In this document: positions 52,291 through 60,453 of the stretch, piece after piece
Numbering within the stretch: position 1 is the first letter of the stretch
Layout: every line of letters begins with the position of its first letter
Origin: Marinobacter sp. F4218
Lineage (GTDB): Bacteria; Pseudomonadota; Gammaproteobacteria; Pseudomonadales; Oleiphilaceae
Length of the DNA: 64,000 nucleotides
Assembly: GCF_019443085.1 (NCBI RefSeq)
Contig: NZ_JAHZIL010000006.1
Span: 1-64,000, forward strand
Reading direction: 5' to 3'
The notes under the pieces: generated by a model
The model's database searches: none
What the model saw: only the letters and a program-made list of their open reading frames with translations
What the model was told of the DNA's origin: nothing
Translations under genes and position numbers: made by a program

Positions 52291-53955
52291 ATGTCCGTTT
52301 CCGGGAATGCATCTTCCCCTCTCACTTCCCCCAAGAATTTGCGGGTCGTCATGGCCCAGCTCGATTTTCTGGTAGGGGATATCCCCGGGAACACGGATCT
52401 CATAATTGATGCGACCCGACGGGCCACGGATGAGCACCAGGCGGATGTTGTGGTGTTTCCTGAATTGTGTCTGACCGGTTACCCGCCAGAGGACCTGCTA
52501 CTCAGGCCGAGTCTTGAGGTTCGGGTCCATGAGGCTCTTGAAAGGCTTCAGCAAGAGAGCCTCGGCCCCGCCATTGTAATCGGAGCCCCTCTTCGGGAAG
52601 GGGCGCTCCTGTATAACGCAGCGGTTGTTATTGAAAACGGGACTGTGACCGGGCGCTATTTCAAACGTTTTCCACCCAACTATCAGGTCTTTGACGAGAA
52701 ACGATATTTCGCCGAGGGTCGTGATGTGGTGACTCTGGATATCCGGGGGGTGCCGGTTGGGATAACGGTCTGTGAGGACATCTGGAAAGACGGTCCGGTA
52801 GAAGAGGCTGCTCACGCCGGTGCCCGCCTGATTCTGAATCTTAATGCCTCTCCCTACGACGTCGACAAACAGGCTCGTCGAAAAGCTCTGCTGGAACGTA
52901 AATCCCGGGAAAATCTTGTGAGCATTGCCTACGTCAACCTGGTTGGAGGGCAGGATGAACTGGTGTTCGATGGCGGCTCCATGGTGTTTGATCACTCGGG
53001 TGCACTTGCGGTTGAGGCACCGCAGTTCCAGGAAGGGCTGTTCCCGGTTGATTTCCTCTGTGAGCACCACTGCCAGCCTGTCTCCCGTCCCTTGCCTGAC
53101 GAGCCTTCTCTGGAGGAAAACGTTTACCGTGCACTGGTGACCGGTGTGCGAGACTACGTGAACAAGAACGGGTTCAAATCGGTGGTGCTCGGGCTCTCAG
53201 GCGGCATCGATTCTGCCGTCACTCTGGCGGTTGCAGTTGATGCGTTGGGCAAGGACCGAGTGAGGGCCGTTATGATGCCTTTCCGCTATACCTCCAGCAT
53301 GAGCCTGGAGGATGCCGAAGCCGAAGCGGTGGCATTGGGTGTGCAATACGATGTGTTCTCCATTGAGCCCATGTACGACGCCTTTATGGCGACCCTGTCC
53401 GGCCCGTTCGAGGGTACCAGCCCGGATACCACAGAAGAAAACCTGCAGGCGCGTTTGCGCGGCGTGCTGCTGATGTCCCTGTCCAACAAGTTTGGCTCGC
53501 TGGTCCTCACTACCGGCAACAAGAGTGAGATGGCGGTGGGGTATTCAACACTGTACGGTGATATGGCCGGAGGATTTGACGTCCTGAAGGATGTACCCAA
53601 GACGCTCGTGTTTCGCCTGGCAATCTACCGCAACACCGTGTCGCAGGTCATTCCGGAGCGTGTCATTACCCGTCCGCCTTCGGCGGAACTGGCGCCGGAT
53701 CAGAAGGACGAGGACAGTCTGCCGGGATACGACATTCTGGATCAGATTCTGAACCTATACGTCGAGCGGGATTTCAGTGCCGATGCCATCGTAGCCGAGG
53801 GCTTCGATCGCGCCGATGTGGACAGGGTGATCCGATTGGTGGATATCAACGAGTACAAGCGTCGTCAGGCGCCAATCGGCGTCCGGATCACGGAGCGGGG
53901 CTTTGGGAAGGATCGCCGCTATCCCATCACCAACGGATGGAAGAGCGGCAAATAA
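52291..53955 (+). CDS. nadE: Glutamine-dependent NAD+ synthetase
   Basis: Amidates nicotinate adenine dinucleotide to NAD+, using ammonia released from glutamine. The start at 52291 has ACAGGAG upstream and gives 554 residues; an in-frame start at 52183 would overlap the pilS start. The N-terminal nitrilase domain has the Glu, Lys and Cys sites (VVFPELCLTGYPPEDLL; VGITVCEDIW). The C-terminal synthetase has the PP-loop LGLSGGIDSA near 305 and TGNKSEMAVGYSTLYGDMAGG. This is the two-domain form. Confidence 0.96.
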   Translation: MSVSGNASSPLTSPKNLRVVMAQLDFLVGDIPGNTDLIIDATRRATDEHQADVVVFPELCLTGYPPEDLLLRPSLEVRVHEALERLQQESLGPAIVIGAPLREGALLYNAAVVIENGTVTGRYFKRFPPNYQVFDEKRYFAEGRDVVTLDIRGVPVGITVCEDIWKDGPVEEAAHAGARLILNLNASPYDVDKQARRKALLERKSRENLVSIAYVNLVGGQDELVFDGGSMVFDHSGALAVEAPQFQEGLFPVDFLCEHHCQPVSRPLPDEPSLEENVYRALVTGVRDYVNKNGFKSVVLGLSGGIDSAVTLAVAVDALGKDRVRAVMMPFRYTSSMSLEDAEAEAVALGVQYDVFSIEPMYDAFMATLSGPFEGTSPDTTEENLQARLRGVLLMSLSNKFGSLVLTTGNKSEMAVGYSTLYGDMAGGFDVLKDVPKTLVFRLAIYRNTVSQVIPERVITRPPSAELAPDQKDEDSLPGYDILDQILNLYVERDFSADAIVAEGFDRADVDRVIRLVDINEYKRRQAPIGVRITERGFGKDRRYPITNGWKSGK

Positions 53956-53977
53956 CATCGATAGGGTGATGGTTTCT

Positions 53978-54811
53978 CTATTCGTCGCCCATAAGGCCGA
54001 ACGTGACGACGCTGGACAGAGATCGGTTCTCGCCTTTCAGCACGTCGGCCTCGAATTCCCCGTCTGCATTGAATGCTTCGCTGTTGGGGAAGTTGGTCCG
54101 CAGCAGGGCAACGGCATCCTCGGCACCTTTCTTGAGATCAAGAAAACGGAAAGTTTCCGCCAGGATGATCAATGCTTCCTCAACCACTGGCGATGTGGGG
54201 TAGTTTTCCACGACATAGCGGGCCCGGTTGTTGGCGGCCACGTAGGCTTCGCGCTTGATGTAATAGCGTGCGGCGAATATTTCCAGTTGCGCCATTCGAT
54301 TGCGGATGGCAATCATGCGCTGGCGTGCATCGGCAATGTACTGGCTGTCCGGATACCGATTCAGTAATTCGGAAAAGTCCCGAAAGGCCTGGCTTTGCTC
54401 ACCGGGATCCCGTGCTGCGACATCGATCGGAAAATAGCGTGCTGCCAGACCGATGTCGAGGTTGTAGGAGGAGAGGCCGCGCATGTAAAGCGCGTAGTCT
54501 GCGTGGTCGCTCTGGGGGTTAAGCCGGAGAAAACGGTCTGCGGCGGCACGGGCACCCTCCAGGTCAAGGTTCTGGTAACGGGCGTAAATCAGGTCAAGCT
54601 GGGCCTGCTCGGCATAGCGGCCGAAGGGGTAGTAGGTCTCGAGTGAGTCGAGGTTTTCTTCGGCTTCGTTGAAATTGCCGGAGTTCATCGCCTCACGGGC
54701 GTTGTCGTAGTAGGTTTTCTCCGGCAGTACTTCTTCCTCCTGGTTGGAGGCGCACGCACTGACCAACACCACCAGTGTGGCCAGTAGGAGTAAACGGACA
54801 ACTGATCTCAT
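53978..54811 (-). CDS. bamD: Outer membrane assembly lipoprotein BamD
   Basis: An essential part of the BAM complex that inserts beta-barrel proteins. ATG 54811 gives 277 residues with a lipoprotein signal (LVVLVSAC, Cys near 20); a longer frame upstream adds 47 residues without signal character. TPR repeats run through the mature protein (YDNAREAMNSGNFNEAEENL and following). It is divergent from rluD, the standard arrangement, and convergent with nadE. Confidence 0.95.
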   Translation of the reverse strand: MRSVVRLLLLATLVVLVSACASNQEEEVLPEKTYYDNAREAMNSGNFNEAEENLDSLETYYPFGRYAEQAQLDLIYARYQNLDLEGARAAADRFLRLNPQSDHADYALYMRGLSSYNLDIGLAARYFPIDVAARDPGEQSQAFRDFSELLNRYPDSQYIADARQRMIAIRNRMAQLEIFAARYYIKREAYVAANNRARYVVENYPTSPVVEEALIILAETFRFLDLKKGAEDAVALLRTNFPNSEAFNADGEFEADVLKGENRSLSSVVTFGLMGDE

Positions 54812-54823
54812 GCCGGAATCCCG

Positions 54824-54829
54824 TATAAT
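54824..54829 (+). promoter_or_regulatory. Candidate -10 element of rluD-pgeF
   Basis: TATAAT in the 134-base divergent gap between bamD and rluD. No clear -35 is seen. Confidence 0.3.
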
Positions 54830-54945
54830 GTCGATAAATTCAAAAGAGGGCCATTGTAGCGGGGAAGACGCCGTATGTGCAGACTGTGCCTCTTGGTTTG
54901 AAAAATTCTTTCCGAAACGTAACACACACCGGCCCCGGGGGCTTA

Positions 54946-55923
54946 ATGTCATCTGAAAATCGAATTACCGCCAGCTTTGTTGTACCGCCGGAGTTGAGTG
55001 ATCGGAGGCTGGATCAGGCCGCGGCTGAATTGATGCCCGAACATTCCCGTTCGCGGTTGCAAACCTGGATCAAGAGCGGTGCTCTGACCGTTAATGGCCA
55101 GGCCCGCAAGCCTCGGGACAAGGTCATGCTTGACGATCGGCTGGAACTTGATGCCGAGCCGGAGGCCCAGGTCAGTTGGCAGGCAGAGGAAATCACGCTC
55201 GACATTGTCTACCAGGACGAGCACCTCCTGGTAATCAACAAACCGGCCGGGCTCGTGGTGCACCCTGCGGCTGGCCATGCTGACGGGACGCTGGTGAACG
55301 CGCTGTTGAATTATGCGCCGGAAGTGGAGAATCTACCGCGAGCCGGAATCGTGCACCGGCTCGATAAGGATACGTCCGGGGTGATGGTGGCGGCGCGCAG
55401 CCTGATTGCGCATACCTCGCTGGTTGATCAGCTTCAGACCCGAACGATGGGTCGTGAATACGATGCGGTGGTTGTTGGCACTCTGACAGGTGGCTCGACG
55501 GTGGATGCACCCATCGGTCGGCATCCCCGTGAACGCAAGAAAATGGCAGTTGTGCCGTCCGGGAAGCCTGCGGTAACGCACTACCGGCTGGTCGAGCGGT
55601 TTGCCGCTCATACCCACATCAGCTGCAAACTGGAGAGTGGGCGCACGCACCAGATCCGTGTACACATGGCCCACGTCAAGCACCCCTTGGTGGGTGATCC
55701 GCTCTACGGGGGACGCCTGCGCCTTCCCAAAGGCACGACCGAGGAGCTGCGTGAGGCGTTGGCGGCATTCAATCGTCAGGCCTTGCACGCCCGCAAGTTA
55801 ACGCTGGAACACCCCGAAACCGGCGAAACCATGTCGTGGGAGGTGCCGCTTCCGGACGATATGGTTGAGCTCATGGCAGCGTTGCGCAAACACGTGAAGG
55901 ACCTGGAAAGCAGTGAATACTGA
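54946..55923 (+). CDS. rluD: 23S rRNA pseudouridine synthase D
   Basis: Makes pseudouridines 1911, 1915 and 1917 in helix 69 of 23S rRNA. ATG 54946 gives 325 residues; upstream in-frame sequence from 54877 lacks family character. An S4-like RNA-binding domain (residues 17-75) precedes the catalytic domain with HRLDKDTSG (near 135), the catalytic Asp lying in it. It overlaps pgeF by 11 bases, so the two are coupled. Confidence 0.96.
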   Translation: MSSENRITASFVVPPELSDRRLDQAAAELMPEHSRSRLQTWIKSGALTVNGQARKPRDKVMLDDRLELDAEPEAQVSWQAEEITLDIVYQDEHLLVINKPAGLVVHPAAGHADGTLVNALLNYAPEVENLPRAGIVHRLDKDTSGVMVAARSLIAHTSLVDQLQTRTMGREYDAVVVGTLTGGSTVDAPIGRHPRERKKMAVVPSGKPAVTHYRLVERFAAHTHISCKLESGRTHQIRVHMAHVKHPLVGDPLYGGRLRLPKGTTEELREALAAFNRQALHARKLTLEHPETGETMSWEVPLPDDMVELMAALRKHVKDLESSEY

Positions 55924-56662
55924 GCCGGAGTTGATTTGGCCAGAATGGCCGGCGCCTACCAAGGTTCGCGCGGTCTGTACCACCCGGCAGGGCGGGGAGA
56001 GCCTTCCACCCTGGGACTCGCTCAATCTGGGCACGCACGTCGAGGATGATCCGCATCACGTGGAGGCAAACCGTCGGCGGGTAGCCGACAGGCTGTCGCT
56101 CTCAACCGGCGCGTTTGGCTGGTTATCCCAGGTGCACGGCACTGACGTGGTCACACTTCCCGCAGAAGGAGTGCCGGTCGCCGACGCATCTGTTACGGCC
56201 CGACCGGGCCAGGTCTGCGCTATTCTCACGGCCGACTGCCTGCCGGTACTGCTCTGCAACCGGGCGGGTACCCGGGTTGCAGCGGCTCATGCTGGCTGGC
56301 GTGGCCTCTGTAATGGCGTGCTGGAGAGGGTGGTGAGGTGTTTTGACGAGCCCGCCACGGAATTGATGGCGTGGCTGGGCCCGGCTATCGGATCCGAGCA
56401 TTTTGAGGTTGGCCCTGAAGTCCGTGAGGCGTTCATCGCCCGAAACGCCGGGGCTGCTGACGCCTTCTCGCAGCAGGGTGCCCGTCCAGGCCACTTCATG
56501 GCAGATATCTATCGCCTGACCCGGCAACGGCTGGAATCGGTCGGGGTGGATGCGATATACGGAAATCCCCTCTGCACGGTTTCTGATTCAAACCGTTTCT
56601 ACTCTTACCGCCGTGATGGCCGAACTGGCCGGATGGCCACTCTCATCTGGCTGGATGGCTGA
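55913..56662 (+). CDS. pgeF: Peptidoglycan editing factor / multicopper-like polyphenol oxidase, YfiH family
   Basis: A 249-residue YfiH-family protein. Family members have been described as purine nucleoside phosphorylases with deaminase activity and as a factor that keeps the wrong amino acid out of peptidoglycan; which applies here is not shown. The zinc ligands lie in SQVHGTDV, TADCLPVLL and HAGWRGL. The start is a GTG at 55913, 11 bases inside rluD. rluD-pgeF-clpB is a common order. Confidence 0.93.
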   Translation: MNTEPELIWPEWPAPTKVRAVCTTRQGGESLPPWDSLNLGTHVEDDPHHVEANRRRVADRLSLSTGAFGWLSQVHGTDVVTLPAEGVPVADASVTARPGQVCAILTADCLPVLLCNRAGTRVAAAHAGWRGLCNGVLERVVRCFDEPATELMAWLGPAIGSEHFEVGPEVREAFIARNAGAADAFSQQGARPGHFMADIYRLTRQRLESVGVDAIYGNPLCTVSDSNRFYSYRRDGRTGRMATLIWLDG

Positions 56663-56722
56663 GCGCTTTCCGCCCAACCGGATGACTCCCGTCAATTTTC
56701 TGACAGTTTGGCGGTGGGCCCG

Positions 56723-56750
56723 CTTGAAGTCCCCTCGCTTGCCCTTACAT
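56723..56750 (+). promoter_or_regulatory. Candidate sigma-32 heat-shock promoter of clpB
   Basis: CTTGAAG (56723-56729) followed after 12 bases by CCCTTACAT (56742-56750) resembles the heat-shock consensus CTTGAAA and CCCCATNT. It lies 80 bases before clpB, a known heat-shock gene. Confidence 0.45.
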
Positions 56751-56831
56751 TTAAGAGCAAAGCAATGCGGATGTTGGTTGAGCCGAGTGCTTCGCTGACC
56801 TCCCGGATAGACGAATTGGGGAATAGAATTT

Positions 56832-59408
56832 ATGAGAATCGACAAGCTGACCAGCCGGTTGCAAACCGCGCTAGCGGATGCGCAATCGCTTGCGGTGGGC
56901 AAGGACCACAATTTTATCGAGCCGGTACACCTTATGCAGGCTCTCCTGGATCAGGAGGGGAGTTCGATCAAGCCGTTGTTGAAACAGGCCGGGTCGGAGC
57001 CGGGTCGAATCCGCCAGGCCATCGCGCGGGAAATTGAGCATCTGCCAGAAGTGCAGGGTTCCGCAGGCGATGTCTCCATGTCCAATGACATGGGGCGTCT
57101 GTTCAATATTGCCGACAAGCTGGCCCAGAAGCGTCAGGACCAGTTTATTTCCAGCGAACTGATGTTGGTGGCTGCGCTGGAAGACCGGGGCACCCTCGGC
57201 CGTGTGCTCCGTGAGCAGGGCGTGGACAAGGCCGCTCTGGAAAAGGCGATTGACGAGGTTCGGGGCGGTGAGGCTGTGAACGACGCCAGCGCCGAGGAAA
57301 ACCGGCAGGCCTTGGACAAGTACACCATTGACCTTACCGAACGTGCCGAGGCGGGCAAGCTTGATCCGGTCATCGGTCGAGACGATGAAATCCGCCGCAC
57401 GATACAGGTGTTGCAGCGTCGCCGTAAGAACAATCCGGTCCTCATTGGTGAGCCGGGTGTCGGCAAGACTGCCATTGTCGAGGGCTTGGCCCAGCGCATC
57501 GTCAACGGGGAGGTCCCTGACGGTCTGAAGGACAAGAAAGTGCTCTCCCTCGATATGGGAGCGCTGATCGCGGGTGCCAAGTTCCGGGGTGAGTTCGAGG
57601 AGCGCCTCAAGGCGGTGCTGAACGAATTGTCCAAGCAGGAAGGCCAGGTCATCCTGTTTATCGATGAGATTCATACCGTGGTCGGCGCCGGTAAAGCCGA
57701 GGGCTCCATGGACGCGGGTAACATGCTCAAGCCGGCGCTTGCCCGCGGTGAGTTGCATTGTGTGGGTGCGACCACTCTGGATGAGTACCGGGAGAATATT
57801 GAAAAGGATGCGGCGCTGGAGCGACGTTTCCAGAAGGTGCTGGTGAGCGAGCCGAACGAGGAAGACACCATCGCCATTCTCCGTGGCCTGAAGGAGCGCT
57901 ACGAAGTGCACCACGGTGTTGAAGTTACCGATGGCGCCATTATTGCAGCGGCCAAGCTTTCCCACCGGTACATTGCCGATCGGCAGTTGCCAGACAAGGC
58001 GATCGATCTGGTGGACGAGGCCGCGAGTCAGATTCGCATGGAAATGGATTCCAAGCCGGAGGCCCTTGATCGTCTCGAGCGTCGGCTCATTCAGCTCAAG
58101 ATAGAGCGGGAAGCCCTCAAGAAAGAAACCGATGAGGCGTCGAAGAAGCGCCTGGAGGAGCTGTCCGGGGTGATTGCCGGGGTTGAGCGCGAGTACGCCG
58201 ATCTGGAAGAGGTCTGGAACACCGAGAAGGCCGCCCTGCACGGCTCCCAGAAGATCAAGAGCCAGTTGGAACAGGCGCGGATTGATCTCGAGAACGCTCG
58301 CCGGGCCGGGGATCTCGGCAAGATGTCCGAGCTGCAGTACGGCCAGATTCCCGAGCTGGAACGTCAGCTGGACATGGCCAGCCAGGCCGAAATGATGGAA
58401 ATGAAGCTGCTGCGCAATCGGGTTACCGACGAGGAAATTGCCGAAATCGTCTCCAAGTGGACGGGCATTCCGGTGTCGAAAATGCTCGAGGGTGAGCGGG
58501 ACAAGCTGATGCGCATGGAGGAGGCGCTGCATGGCCGCGTCATTGGCCAGGATGAGGCCGTTGAAGCGGTTTCCAATGCCGTTCGTCGCTCACGGGCCGG
58601 GCTGTCCGATCCCCATCGTCCGAACGGGTCCTTCCTGTTCCTCGGGCCGACCGGGGTGGGTAAGACCGAGCTCTGCAAGTCGCTGGCGGCATTCCTGTTT
58701 GATACCGAGGAGGCCATGGTCCGTATCGATATGTCGGAGTTCATGGAGAAACACTCCGTTGCCCGGCTGATTGGTGCACCTCCTGGCTATGTTGGTTATG
58801 AGGAAGGCGGGTACCTGACTGAAGCCGTGCGTCGTCGGCCTTATTCGGTTCTGCTTCTGGATGAGGTGGAGAAGGCCCACCCGGATGTCTTCAACATTCT
58901 TTTGCAGGTGCTTGAAGACGGACGCCTGACAGATGGTCAGGGCCGCACGGTCGACTTCCGCAACACGGTGATTGTGATGACCTCGAACCTGGGTTCGGAC
59001 ATCATTCAGCAGAAAGCGGGTGAGGAAAATTACGAATCCATGAAGAACGCGGTGATGGAAGTCGTGGGCACACACTTCCGCCCGGAATTCATAAACCGTG
59101 TGGATGAAGTCGTGGTCTTCCACCCGCTGGCGGAAAACCAGATCCTTGGCATCGCGAAGATTCAGATCGAGTCCCTGAGCAAGCGGCTGAAGGAGCAGGA
59201 CATGAGGCTGGAGTTGGATGAGTCGGCCATGGAGCTTCTGGCGCAGGTCGGTTACGACCCGGTCTACGGGGCTCGTCCCCTGAAGCGGGCAATCCAGCGG
59301 ATGATAGAGAATCCGTTGGCGCAACGGCTTTTACAAGGGGAGTTTGTGTCCGGTGACACCATCCTTGGCACCGTGAAGGATCACAGGCTGGAGTTCTCAA
59401 AGGCTTAA
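56832..59408 (+). CDS. clpB: Disaggregase chaperone ClpB
   Basis: A hexameric AAA+ machine that resolubilises aggregated proteins with DnaK. The 858 residues match E. coli ClpB (857). An N-terminal Clp-N domain (1-145), a first ATPase (Walker A GEPGVGKT near 207), the coiled-coil M domain (about 405-525) and a second ATPase (GPTGVGKT near 605) are all intact. No alternative internal start is evident beyond those family members usually use. Confidence 0.98.
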   Translation: MRIDKLTSRLQTALADAQSLAVGKDHNFIEPVHLMQALLDQEGSSIKPLLKQAGSEPGRIRQAIAREIEHLPEVQGSAGDVSMSNDMGRLFNIADKLAQKRQDQFISSELMLVAALEDRGTLGRVLREQGVDKAALEKAIDEVRGGEAVNDASAEENRQALDKYTIDLTERAEAGKLDPVIGRDDEIRRTIQVLQRRRKNNPVLIGEPGVGKTAIVEGLAQRIVNGEVPDGLKDKKVLSLDMGALIAGAKFRGEFEERLKAVLNELSKQEGQVILFIDEIHTVVGAGKAEGSMDAGNMLKPALARGELHCVGATTLDEYRENIEKDAALERRFQKVLVSEPNEEDTIAILRGLKERYEVHHGVEVTDGAIIAAAKLSHRYIADRQLPDKAIDLVDEAASQIRMEMDSKPEALDRLERRLIQLKIEREALKKETDEASKKRLEELSGVIAGVEREYADLEEVWNTEKAALHGSQKIKSQLEQARIDLENARRAGDLGKMSELQYGQIPELERQLDMASQAEMMEMKLLRNRVTDEEIAEIVSKWTGIPVSKMLEGERDKLMRMEEALHGRVIGQDEAVEAVSNAVRRSRAGLSDPHRPNGSFLFLGPTGVGKTELCKSLAAFLFDTEEAMVRIDMSEFMEKHSVARLIGAPPGYVGYEEGGYLTEAVRRRPYSVLLLDEVEKAHPDVFNILLQVLEDGRLTDGQGRTVDFRNTVIVMTSNLGSDIIQQKAGEENYESMKNAVMEVVGTHFRPEFINRVDEVVVFHPLAENQILGIAKIQIESLSKRLKEQDMRLELDESAMELLAQVGYDPVYGARPLKRAIQRMIENPLAQRLLQGEFVSGDTILGTVKDHRLEFSKA

Positions 59409-59415
59409 CGTTGCT

Positions 59416-59445
59416 GGCGGAGCATCGTCTTCCCGATGCTCCGCC
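59416..59445. terminator. Perfect hairpin between clpB and the DUF4124 gene
   Basis: GGCGGAGCATCG (59416-59427) pairs with CGATGCTCCGCC (59434-59445), loop TCTTCC. No U-run; it may act for both convergent genes. Confidence 0.6.
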
Positions 59446-59462
59446 TCGATCTGATATCGGGT

Positions 59463-59936
59463 TTACTGCGCAGCCTCCAGGTTTTCGGGGCCGCAATTTT
59501 CGTCCGCGATTTCCTGGAACTTTTGCCGCTGGTCCGCGATCTCTTCGGGAGACAGGTAGCGTTGTTCGCCGTTATCCTGAACACGAATACGCGCGTTGCT
59601 GTCAATGATCTCCAGGTTGGATCGAGCTGTTTCACAGTTTGCGGCACGCTGTTTTGAGCGTGCTTCATTCTCAGCCGCTTCCCGACGCGTAACTGCGTCG
59701 TTCTCCTGATCTTTCTGTACTTCACTCAAGCGCTCTTGCGGACTTTGTTTTTTGCTTGCAGACTTTGCTGTCGTGCCCGAGCGCACATTCACTTTTTCCG
59801 ATTGTTTTCCGTTAGGCTGTCGATCCCCAAAGTGAGTCACCCCGTTTTCGTCGGTCCATTTATAGACAGAAGCGCTCATCGAAATACCCGGTACAACGGC
59901 CAATAACAAGGTCAGCGTCAGGATTTTTTTGTTCAT
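59463..59936 (-). CDS. DUF4124-domain secreted protein
   Basis: A 157-residue protein with a signal peptide (KKILTLTLLLAVVPGISMSA) and, right after it, the DUF4124 motif SVYKWTDENGVTHFGDRQP, a short domain found at the start of many proteobacterial envelope proteins of unknown role. The rest is a charged helical region with probable coiled coil (SPQERLSEVQKDQEND onward) and two cysteines. ATG 59936 is chosen; one at 59948 is also possible. Confidence 0.8.
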   Translation of the reverse strand: MNKKILTLTLLLAVVPGISMSASVYKWTDENGVTHFGDRQPNGKQSEKVNVRSGTTAKSASKKQSPQERLSEVQKDQENDAVTRREAAENEARSKQRAANCETARSNLEIIDSNARIRVQDNGEQRYLSPEEIADQRQKFQEIADENCGPENLEAAQ

Positions 59937-60132
59937 GGGTCTACTCATCGTGTGGTCACTGCTCCCGGTGCAGGTCAAAACCTGGGTAACCGGGCCCGTC
60001 TTTCTGTAGCTGCAAGGCTATCATGCCATCCATATCGTCTTTTTTCTTCTGTCTGGTTCAAAACTCTGTTCCAGAATTGATCCAAGCTGGCAGACCTTTG
60101 GCGATAAAGGCGCTATAAAGCCGTGACGACTA

Positions 60133-60160
60133 TTGACAGGGAGTTTCGCGCTGTCAGAAT
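60133..60160 (+). promoter_or_regulatory. Candidate promoter of the ilvIH-ilvC operon
   Basis: A perfect TTGACA (60133-60138), 16-base spacer and CAGAAT (60155-60160). The GACAG and CTGTC sequences within it are inverted relative to each other. Start point would be near 60167. Confidence 0.5.
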
Positions 60161-60453
60161 TACCGATTGCCTGAAGACTGGGGTCAATACGGCAGGCAAT
60201 CCCGAGCGAGTATCCCCCGTTAAACACCACACTGAACGCCTCGCGGTTCTGTCGCGGGATGGTTGTTGCTTACGTGCAACCCGTTGATTGGCTGTTCTCC
60301 GCAACCCTCAGGAGGGCGGCTGGCCAGGAGACAACCTCTTACAAAGTGTGGAGGAGCAGCCGGTTCCGCTTTCACAAGAAGCAGGGAAACCGTGAATCCA
60401 GGCAACCGGGCGTGGTCCCGGCTCATTCACTCGTATGAAGAGGGTAGAAAATC
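60161..60453 (+). promoter_or_regulatory. Long structured leader of ilvI
   Basis: The gene-free stretch 59937-60453 holds the promoter and then about 285 bases of leader. Hairpins can be drawn: CCGGG (60406-60410) with CCCGG (60417-60421), an imperfect stem about 60361-60393, and GGTTG/CAACC pairs near 60261-60282. An open frame at 60259-60438 begins Met-Val-Val-Ala-Tyr-Val-Gln-Pro-Val but lacks a good ribosome site. Attenuation of a branched-chain operon is possible, not shown. I see no U-rich terminator here. Confidence 0.35.

Noticed and set aside
60259..60438. 59-codon frame in the ilvI leader as a real leader peptide gene
   Set aside because: No convincing ribosome binding site, too long for a classical leader peptide and only the first residues are Val-rich; kept only as a possibility within the leader entry.
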